33,692 nt of DNA, taken from contig JAKPFY010000143.1 in assembly GCA_029551185.1 (NCBI GenBank), positions 1 through 33,692 of the forward strand, given 5' to 3'. Both the position numbers and the translations under genes were made by a program. The stretch is from Bacillota bacterium (GTDB taxonomy: Bacteria; Bacillota; SHA-98; UBA4971). The notes beneath the pieces were generated by a model that was given only the letters and a program-made list of their open reading frames with translations, had not been told where the DNA came from and ran no database searches. This document shows, piece after piece, positions 28,241-33,692 of this stretch. The first letter of the stretch is position 1; every line of letters starts with the position of its first letter.

Positions 28241-28257
28241 CCCAGATCATGTCTGGG
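28241..28257. promoter_or_regulatory. Inverted repeat in the activator gene leader
   Basis: CCCAGA-5 bases-TCTGGG, 43 bp upstream of the activator start codon. Could be an operator for autoregulation; no protein can be assigned. Confidence 0.35.
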
Positions 28258-28339
28258 AAAACACCTAAAATGCAACCTCTTAGTGAGAGTATCTGAATAG
28301 TGTTGAACCCTCTTGCGAAAATGGGTTTCTCTCCTTCTT

Positions 28340-28369
28340 ATGATCCTACAGGCTGCGTATATATGTCAA
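28340..28369 (-). promoter_or_regulatory. Candidate promoter of the sigma-54 activator gene
   Basis: Minus strand TTGACA (28364-28369, consensus), 18-bp spacer, GATCAT (28340-28345, 4 of 6). It gives a ~135-nt leader containing the inverted repeat. Confidence 0.5.
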
Positions 28370-28384
28370 GCGTACCGCACTTTT

Positions 28385-28400
28385 GGGCAAGACTTTTGCA
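28385..28400 (+). promoter_or_regulatory. Sigma-54 promoter-like motif on the plus strand
   Basis: GGGCAAGACTTTTGCA matches the -24/-12 consensus TGGCACG-N4-TTGCW at 10 of 12 defined positions with the required GG-N10-GC spacing. It points towards higher coordinates, that is, antisense to the 3' end of the glutamate dehydrogenase gene; no gene on that strand is supported. Confidence 0.3.
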
Positions 28401-28622
28401 GGGGCAGTGTTTTTCTCGGTACAGGTTCCGACTACAGAGATGGAGGGGATCTCATTCATCCTGATACAACCATAGCGTGGGGCGGAGTGCCAGTGCAGAA
28501 GCAACGCCCTACCGCAAGCACTCCCAAGTAATCCACACGATTTCACAGAATAGATTAAAATGATGTTATTGCCCACAAGTCGCTATGGGCCCACTCAAGG
28601 GAACGGCTATGGCCTACCTATT

Positions 28623-29879
28623 CTACAGAGAGAAACGATAGGCCGCGGCCTGGGCTACTCTATTCACAGCAAGCATGTATGCTGCCGCTCTCATGGAACA
28701 CCCTTCTTCTTTAGAAACAGTCCAGACGTCGTTACATGCTTTCGTCATCTTGGATTCAAGTTTGGTCATAACATCATCAAAAGACCATTGTGCCCCATGA
28801 AGGTTTTGCATCCACTCAAAATATGATACAACAACTCCCCCGGCATTAGCCAATATGTCGGGGACTACAGGTATTCCTCGTTCGTTGAGTATCCGGTCGG
28901 CTTCGAATGTTGTAGGTCCATTGGCTGCTTCTACTACCATCCGTGCCCGGACACCATTGGCGTTAGCCTCGGTTAGCTGGCCCTCCATAGCGGCTGGAAT
29001 CAAGACATCAACGTCCAAAGCAAGAAGCTGCTCATTTGTAATGCGTTGGAGTCCACTGACATCATACCCTTCCAGTAGTCCGGACGGAGATCGGGATACA
29101 TACTCACGTGCCCCGGAAATATCTATGCCATCCTTCCCAAATAAGCCCCCGGAAATATCACTGATTGCTACAACCTTAACACCGGCTTCATGAAGGTACT
29201 GCGCTGTCCACGATCCCACTTTCCCAAAGCCCTGCACCGCAGCGGTGCAATTTGCAGGATCCATGCCGGCCTTTCTCAATATTTGGAGGGCAACAGACGC
29301 CACACCGCGACCTGTCGCTTCTCTGCGGCCAAGAGACCCTCCCAAAGATATAGGCTTTCCGGTAACGCTTGCGCGTGCCCACAGAGCTCCTGTATGAAGT
29401 CTTGCATCTACTATCCATGACATCACTTGATCGTTAGTATTGACATCTGGGGCGGGAATGTCAATCTGAGGGCCGATTACAGGTTCCATCATCCGCGCGT
29501 ACTGCTTCGTGAGGGCCTCCAATTCACGCTTGGACATGCCCGTAGGGTCACATGCAACACCGCCTTTAGCTCCACCGTAGGGAATATCAGCCACTGCGCA
29601 TTTCCAAGTCATAAGCGCCGCGAGGGCTCGCACTTCCTCTAAGTCCACATTTACGTCGAACCGAATGCCTCCCTTATACGGACCTCGAACGCTTGAGTGC
29701 TGAACCCGATAGCCACGAAATGTCTTCAAAGTCCCATCGTCCATCGCAACCGGAACTGTGACCATGATCTCCCTCTCGGGGTTATCAAGCAGCACCCGGA
29801 TATTGTCGTCCAACCCTAATCTATCTACAGCATCGCTGTAAGCCGCGTTTACCCCTTCTAACAAAAGATTCCTACCCAT
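28623..29879 (-). CDS. gdhA: Glutamate dehydrogenase (Glu/Leu/Phe/Val dehydrogenase family)
   Basis: A cytosolic enzyme of 418 residues interconverting glutamate and 2-oxoglutarate plus ammonia with NAD(P). The substrate domain (~1-185) has GGIRF, TWKCAVADIPYGGAKGGV (Lys93 and catalytic Lys105) and DIPAPDVNTN; the Rossmann domain (~190-360) has the nucleotide loop GFGKVG. Length and sequence fit the hexameric, catabolic RocG/GudB-like type. Placed between a TRAP transporter/aminotransferase set and their likely regulator, it probably regenerates 2-oxoglutarate as amino acceptor. Leucine or another amino acid as substrate cannot be excluded. ATG with GGGAG at 8 nt. Confidence 0.93.
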   Translation of the reverse strand: MGRNLLLEGVNAAYSDAVDRLGLDDNIRVLLDNPEREIMVTVPVAMDDGTLKTFRGYRVQHSSVRGPYKGGIRFDVNVDLEEVRALAALMTWKCAVADIPYGGAKGGVACDPTGMSKRELEALTKQYARMMEPVIGPQIDIPAPDVNTNDQVMSWIVDARLHTGALWARASVTGKPISLGGSLGRREATGRGVASVALQILRKAGMDPANCTAAVQGFGKVGSWTAQYLHEAGVKVVAISDISGGLFGKDGIDISGAREYVSRSPSGLLEGYDVSGLQRITNEQLLALDVDVLIPAAMEGQLTEANANGVRARMVVEAANGPTTFEADRILNERGIPVVPDILANAGGVVVSYFEWMQNLHGAQWSFDDVMTKLESKMTKACNDVWTVSKEEGCSMRAAAYMLAVNRVAQAAAYRFSL

Positions 29880-29899
29880 TCGCTAGACTCCCTTTCTTA

Positions 29900-29927
29900 A
29901 TTATACACTCCCGGCGTTTCCATCCAA
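29900..29927 (-). promoter_or_regulatory. Candidate promoter of the glutamate dehydrogenase gene
   Basis: Minus strand TTGGAT (29922-29927), 16-bp spacer, TATAAT (29900-29905). The -10 is perfect; the -35 is poor. Transcription would start only ~14 nt before the start codon, right at the ribosome site, so the leader would be very short. Confidence 0.4.
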
Positions 29928-29951
29928 TGCCTGTTCATAGGGGGTGAAGGG

Positions 29952-30001
29952 GCAATAGCCGGGGCCTGGGCCACAACAGGTAGCGGGCCCTCGGCTATTG
30001 C
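29952..30001 (-). terminator. Strong hairpin between dctP and glutamate dehydrogenase
   Basis: Perfect 10-bp arms GCAATAGCCG / CGGCTATTGC, extended inward by GGGCC/GGCCC after one bulged base. On the minus strand it is followed by C-rich sequence, not T, so it is not a standard Rho-independent terminator; it may be a stability or processing element separating transporter and dehydrogenase messages. Confidence 0.5.
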
Positions 30002-30049
30002 AATATCTGCTCTTAGCAAGCTTTGTTGGCAAACAATGCCTTTCAGATC

Positions 30050-31027
30050 CTATTCAACTTCACGGACCTTATCTGCCCATTTCTGCACTTCAGGGGTAAG
30101 CACTGTCTTACTTCCGGCTTCTCTAAAGGGTTCAAGGTCAGGATAGACCACTTTGACACCCATAGCCTTTATAGCATCGAGCGCCTCCTTCTCCTCATTA
30201 GCAATGGTCATCCTCATCCATTCAGTTGTTAAATGTGCCGCATCGCTCAAGATAGCCTGACTGTCCTTAGACAGCCGTTTGAACGTAGGTTCCCACATAA
30301 TAATCCCGAACGGCTCTGCTGCATGGTACGTCATTATGAGGTTCTTACATACGTCCATCCAGCTTTCTTCCAACATTACATTAATTGGCTGCTCAACGCC
30401 TTCAATAACCCGTTGCTGAAGCGCAGTGAACACTTCGCTTAACGACATAGGTGTAGGATTAGCGCCCAATGCCTTCCATGTTCGGATATAAGTCTCCTCA
30501 GGGGGCACACGGACCTTTAGGCCCTTAAGGTCTGCGAGATTCTCAACCGGTTTTACAGTCGCTAGTTGTCTGGCGCCTCTCCACATCACATTGAGAAAGC
30601 GCCTGTTGGTTTGGCGGACGATCTCCTCAATTACTTCTGCGCCTACAGGACCGTCCCATACGCGGTAGAAGTGAGCCTCATCCTTATAGAGATAAGGGGC
30701 CCCTTCCAGGCCTGCGAGCTTGCAGTAGGGTTCCAGAGTGCCTAATGACTCCGCAACCATATCGACGGTTCCAAATTCCATGGCTTCCAGACACTCTCTC
30801 CAAGTTCCCAAAACGCCACCGGGGTAGATCTCAACCGTCATCTGCCCGTCGGATAGCCTGTCCACCTCTGAAGCAAAATGCTTCATGGCTCGATCCACTA
30901 CGCCGTCAATAGCATAGTCATGGGATAGTTTCAATGTAGTTTTCTGAGCTGCAAATCCACGGCCGACACATGCTACGAGGATGCACGCTAAGCCCAATAT
31001 TGCGCATCTTACCATATTCTTTGACAT
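30050..31027 (-). CDS. dctP: TRAP transporter solute-binding protein DctP
   Basis: Extracytoplasmic receptor of a TRAP transporter, about 325 residues. The N-terminus has a signal with a lipobox-like LVAC (Cys20), so it may be a lipoprotein as expected in a Gram-positive. The mature part has LKLSHDYAIDG, VEIYPGGVLGTWRECLEAM, LKGLKVRVPPEETYIRTWKALGANP with the conserved Arg that pairs with a substrate carboxylate, and GVEQPI. The substrate is thus probably a carboxylate; which one is unknown. Two ATGs are 6 bp apart: the second (31027) has AGGAGG at 7 nt. It follows dctM, the order being Q-M-P. Confidence 0.92.
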   Translation of the reverse strand: MSKNMVRCAILGLACILVACVGRGFAAQKTTLKLSHDYAIDGVVDRAMKHFASEVDRLSDGQMTVEIYPGGVLGTWRECLEAMEFGTVDMVAESLGTLEPYCKLAGLEGAPYLYKDEAHFYRVWDGPVGAEVIEEIVRQTNRRFLNVMWRGARQLATVKPVENLADLKGLKVRVPPEETYIRTWKALGANPTPMSLSEVFTALQQRVIEGVEQPINVMLEESWMDVCKNLIMTYHAAEPFGIIMWEPTFKRLSKDSQAILSDAAHLTTEWMRMTIANEEKEALDAIKAMGVKVVYPDLEPFREAGSKTVLTPEVQKWADKVREVE

Positions 31028-31103
31028 CCCCATACCTCCTCAAATTGAGCCATCCTACAGTTTCATGTACTACAACAATCGTCGTAACGCGGGAAAACCT
31101 CAT
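30918..31103 (-). CDS. Possible small ORF with strong ribosome site, overlapping dctP
   Basis: A 61-codon frame (MRFSRVTTIVVVHETVGWLN...) whose ATG at 31101-31103 has the best Shine-Dalgarno of the region (TAGGAGGTGAT, 3 nt before ATG; AGGAGG at 7). It begins 10 bp after the dctM stop and overlaps the first ~110 bp of dctP in another frame. The sequence has no recognised domain. It may be a translational coupler or leader peptide, or chance. Confidence 0.25.
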   Translation of the reverse strand: MRFSRVTTIVVVHETVGWLNLRRYGDVKEYGKMRNIGLSVHPRSMCRPWICSSENYIETIP

Positions 31104-31113
31104 GTATCACCTC

Positions 31114-32394
31114 CTAGTGACCCATGATAAGATTAGGAATGAGCATCACTATACCGGGCAAATACGTAATCAGAATCAGAACTGCAAATCCAGCCAGCAA
31201 GAAAGGCATTGCCGCCTTGAATGCCCTGTTCAGGCTAATTTTGCCCATCTGAGCGCCAAGCATCAGACAGATTCCCACAGGTGGCGTCAGCAATCCTAGC
31301 ATTAGGTTAAACACCATGACGACTCCGAAATGAACCACGTCAATGCCAAGACTCTTAACAGCCGGCAGGAGAATAGGAACCAGCATTAAAGTGGCAGGGG
31401 TTGAGTCGAGGAACATTCCGGCTATTACGAACAATACGTTTGACAGCGCCAAGAATATATACTTGTTCGGAGCAAAGGTTGTAATTGCCGCTGACACAGT
31501 CTGTGGCACGCGATACATAGTGAGCACCCAGCTAAACAAGGTGGTGCATCCGATTATGAACATTACCACTGCAGTGTCTACAGCCACTTCTTTTAATATT
31601 CTTGGAATATCATCCCACTTCAGCGATTTATACACGAACAACCCAACTATCAGAGCATAAACCACTGACACGCAGGCAAGTTCAGTTACGGTAAAGACTC
31701 CGAATAATATGCCCAAGACCAGAATCAGTGGCATTATTATGGCCCACAATCCGTCTTTGAGAATCCTCAGCGTATCTTTGACATCTACTCTCCCATGCAC
31801 AGGGTAATTGCGTTTATGTGAGTAGTAGTAACAAAGACCGAATTGAGTAATAGCGAGGAGAAGCCCTGGAATAATCGATGCCAAAAAGAGTCTTATTACT
31901 GACACGCCTGTCGTTACTCCGTAGATTATCAAAGGAATACTTGGAGGAACTATCGGCCCCAGGACCGATGACGCTGCGGTGACAGCTACGGTAAAGTCAG
32001 CATCATATCCTTCGTCTATCATGGCAGGAATCAACACTGCCCCAATGGAAGAAGTATCCGCGATGCCACTCCCTGACATACCGGCAAAAAACAAGCTTGC
32101 CGCCACGTTGGTATACGCCAGACTGCCCCTAATATGTCCGAATGTCGCGTTGAATATATTAATTATCCGTTGTACTATACCACCGCCGCTCATGAACGCT
32201 GCTGCCAAAAGGAAAAACGGCAGAGCAAGCATTGGGAAGCTGTCAACACCTGCCAGTATGCGCTGGGGCATAATCATTAAGTTTATGTTGCCATTGCCAA
32301 TTAAGGTGATGGCAGAACTTATGCCGAGGCTTAATGCAATGGGCATTCCCACAAGACACAAGACTAGAAAGGCCAGGCCCATTATCCATATCAT
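31114..32394 (-). CDS. dctM: TRAP transporter large permease DctM
   Basis: Main transport subunit, 426 residues with about 12 hydrophobic segments. Typical motifs: MPIALSLGISS near the start, FPMLALPFFLLAAAFMSGGGI, MSGSGIADTSSIGAVLIPAM, TAASSVLGPIVPPSIPLIIYG, and the C-terminal GLLTPPVGICLML. TRAP transporters use a sodium gradient rather than ATP. ATG at 32392-32394 overlaps the dctQ stop (ATGA), with GAGGAG at 8 nt. Confidence 0.96.
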   Translation of the reverse strand: MIWIMGLAFLVLCLVGMPIALSLGISSAITLIGNGNINLMIMPQRILAGVDSFPMLALPFFLLAAAFMSGGGIVQRIINIFNATFGHIRGSLAYTNVAASLFFAGMSGSGIADTSSIGAVLIPAMIDEGYDADFTVAVTAASSVLGPIVPPSIPLIIYGVTTGVSVIRLFLASIIPGLLLAITQFGLCYYYSHKRNYPVHGRVDVKDTLRILKDGLWAIIMPLILVLGILFGVFTVTELACVSVVYALIVGLFVYKSLKWDDIPRILKEVAVDTAVVMFIIGCTTLFSWVLTMYRVPQTVSAAITTFAPNKYIFLALSNVLFVIAGMFLDSTPATLMLVPILLPAVKSLGIDVVHFGVVMVFNLMLGLLTPPVGICLMLGAQMGKISLNRAFKAAMPFLLAGFAVLILITYLPGIVMLIPNLIMGH

Positions 32395-32912
32395 GTTTGG
32401 CTCTCCTCACTTCCCGTTAACCTTACCGGCCCTGTGCTGCCAGCCATATTGGAAACCGTTTTGCATATGTCCTCAACCGCAAAAATGGCCATGCACAAAA
32501 ATCCTATAGGCATCGAAGCATATACGATTCCCATGGGTATCTTAGTGGCAGGCGATATTGCCTTCCATGCCACTTTAGATATCTCCACACCCAACCAGGC
32601 CATTAGCAAGCAGAACACCGTTGAAATTACCTGGAGCACCACAGTAATACGCTGGCGATTTGCTCCTGTGAACCGAGATACAATAGAATCGATCAATAGA
32701 TGCTGACCATGTCTCATGGCAACGGCGGCCCCAATCATGGTCATCCAAATCAGTGAATACCGCGCAACTTCTTCTGACCAAATAAGAGGGCTGCTGAAAA
32801 CATACCTGAAAACTACCTGCAAGAAGATGGACGTAACCGATACAGTTATACATATAATGAGAATTATGTTCAGGCACATCTCTAATAGGTCAAGCCATGA
32901 TTTGCGCTTCAT
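32391..32912 (-). CDS. dctQ: TRAP transporter small permease DctQ
   Basis: Small membrane subunit, 173 residues and four TM helices. The FLQVVFRYVFSSPLIWSEEVARYSLIWMTMIG segment with WSEE-ARY is the DctQ signature, followed by MRHGQHLLID. It pairs with DctM. ATG overlaps the aminotransferase stop as ATGA; the GGAGG ribosome site is encoded by the Gly-rich tail of that gene. Confidence 0.94.
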   Translation of the reverse strand: MKRKSWLDLLEMCLNIILIICITVSVTSIFLQVVFRYVFSSPLIWSEEVARYSLIWMTMIGAAVAMRHGQHLLIDSIVSRFTGANRQRITVVLQVISTVFCLLMAWLGVEISKVAWKAISPATKIPMGIVYASMPIGFLCMAIFAVEDICKTVSNMAGSTGPVRLTGSEESQT

Positions 32913-33692
32913 TTTCCACCTCCGTAATTGCCCCCTGTCATCCCCGTCTCCAGTTCATTCATAGTTTCCTGCAGTGCCATATCAAGTTTGTCCACCAGCT
33001 CTTCAATTTGAGCCTCCGTGAGGACATAGGGAGGAGTAATCTGAATATGATCTCCAACTATGCTGTCGACAGTCCCTCTGACACCCCCTACAACCAGCAA
33101 GCCTTTGTCAAAGGCGTTCGCGGCCAGCTTATCAGAAAACTTCACATCAGCAGGATAAGGTTCTTTTGTAGCTTTGTCTTTCACGAATTCCATTCCAAGA
33201 AGGAGACCTGTGCCACGAATGTCTCCCACAGCCGGATGGTCTTGGAATCTCTCTTTCAGCGCATCCAGCAACTTAGCGCCAATAACAGCAGACCGCTCTA
33301 TGAGCCCGTGATCTGAGATGTATTTGAGCACCGCATTTCCTGCAGCACAAGATATGGGGTTGCCACTAAATGTGAAGCTGTGGTGGAATAATCCGGATCC
33401 GTTGTAGAAAGTGTCAAAGACATCATTATGAGCTATCACTGCACCTATTGGCGCGTAACCTCCACTCATACCCTTGGCAGCTGCAATGATATCCGGTGTC
33501 ACATCATAGTGATCAATTCCAAAGTTTTTTCCCGTTCTTCCGATCCCGGTTATAACTTCGTCCATAATCATGAGGACATCATATTTGTCGCAAATATCAC
33601 GGATTATCGAATAGTATTCTTTCGGCGGAGCACAAGCGGTAGCCGTAGTTCCAATGATTGGCTCAGCAATGAAGGCAGATATGTTTTCTTCT
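32909..33692 (-). CDS. Class III (omega) aminotransferase, C-terminal part
   Basis: Open through the right edge, so the N-terminal portion is missing; ~260 residues are visible. FIAEPIIG, VLMIMDEVITGIGRTGKNFG (PLP-contacting Asp) and the PLP lysine in IIAAAKGMSGGYAPIGA identify a fold-type I class III aminotransferase (family of taurine, beta-alanine, putrescine, GABA and similar aminotransferases). HSFTFSGNPISCAAGNAVL and GTGLLLGMEFV are also typical. The exact amino donor cannot be read. The tail GMTGGNYGGGK is unusual and encodes the ribosome site of dctQ. Together with the TRAP transporter and glutamate dehydrogenase it suggests use of an imported amino acid or amine. Confidence 0.92.
   Translation of the reverse strand, partial: EENISAFIAEPIIGTTATACAPPKEYYSIIRDICDKYDVLMIMDEVITGIGRTGKNFGIDHYDVTPDIIAAAKGMSGGYAPIGAVIAHNDVFDTFYNGSGLFHHSFTFSGNPISCAAGNAVLKYISDHGLIERSAVIGAKLLDALKERFQDHPAVGDIRGTGLLLGMEFVKDKATKEPYPADVKFSDKLAANAFDKGLLVVGGVRGTVDSIVGDHIQITPPYVLTEAQIEELVDKLDMALQETMNELETGMTGGNYGGGK

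Larger units (their letters stand above)
28199..28622. other. Intergenic region between glutamate dehydrogenase and the activator
   Basis: 424 bp with no supported gene. It contains a sigma-A-like promoter for the activator, a perfect 6-bp inverted repeat in its leader, and a sigma-54-like motif facing the other way, all listed separately. No T-tract terminator after the dehydrogenase gene is seen. Confidence 0.6.

Noticed and set aside
28487-28492. TGGCAC on the minus strand as a sigma-54 -24 element for the activator
   Set aside because: The matching GC at the -12 position is absent at the required spacing.
28313-28531. Plus-strand frame of 72 codons with a hydrophobic start in the intergenic region
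   Set aside because: TTG start without ribosome site, no continuing domain; the hydrophobic stretch is short and the rest is not protein-like.
1-33692. CRISPR array, tRNA, rRNA, insertion sequence or prophage
   Set aside because: No regularly spaced repeats, RNA gene sequences, transposase or phage structural genes were seen; the YvlD 'phage holin' family name is only historical.

Overview
The window comes from a low-to-medium GC Bacillota genome, most likely a clostridial lineage. Supporting signs are strong AGGAGG-type ribosome binding sites with many TTG and GTG starts, CsaB and DUF5693 wall genes, a Yvl-type stress operon, a two-gene transketolase, and a gene order (secA-prfB, ftsE-ftsX, peptidase, S41 protease, PDZ membrane protein, uvrB-uvrA-uvrC) that resembles Bacillus subtilis and its relatives. 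I see no rRNA, tRNA, CRISPR, prophage or insertion sequence. Every gene I accept lies on the minus strand, so transcription runs from high to low coordinates.

In transcription order, 33.7-28.2 kb is a catabolic locus: a class III aminotransferase (cut by the window edge), a TRAP transporter (dctQ, dctM, dctP), a glutamate dehydrogenase, and a sigma-54-dependent activator with PrpR-N and PAS domains. The likely logic is uptake of a carboxylated amino compound, transamination, recycling of the amino group through glutamate, and control by the activator. The substrate is unknown.

From 26.1 to 10.1 kb lies an almost gapless run of 13 genes: secA, prfB (with the classical +1 frameshift), a DUF2993 protein, a DUF5693 membrane protein, csaB, a TagA-family glycosyltransferase, the two transketolase halves, ftsE, ftsX, an M23 peptidase, a CtpB-like protease and a MinJ-like PDZ membrane protein. 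It joins protein export, wall polymer decoration and division-linked wall hydrolysis. A good sigma-A promoter precedes secA.

From 9.9 to 3.0 kb is the nucleotide excision repair operon uvrB-uvrA-uvrC, behind a 385-bp leader that holds a near-match LexA box, a hairpin and a possible 30-codon Arg-rich ORF. From 2.85 kb to base 1 is a small envelope-stress-like operon: a DUF2089 zinc-ribbon/HTH protein, a DUF4097 (YvlB-like) repeat protein, a small SHOCT-like protein, a YvlD-like membrane protein and the start of a Cof-type HAD phosphatase. A near-consensus promoter and a cluster of overlapping palindromes precede it.

Most of the window is conserved housekeeping. The most interesting parts are the DUF2089/DUF4097 operon with its shared helical module and operator cluster, the uvrB leader, and the aminotransferase-TRAP-dehydrogenase locus with its unusual non-coding elements.
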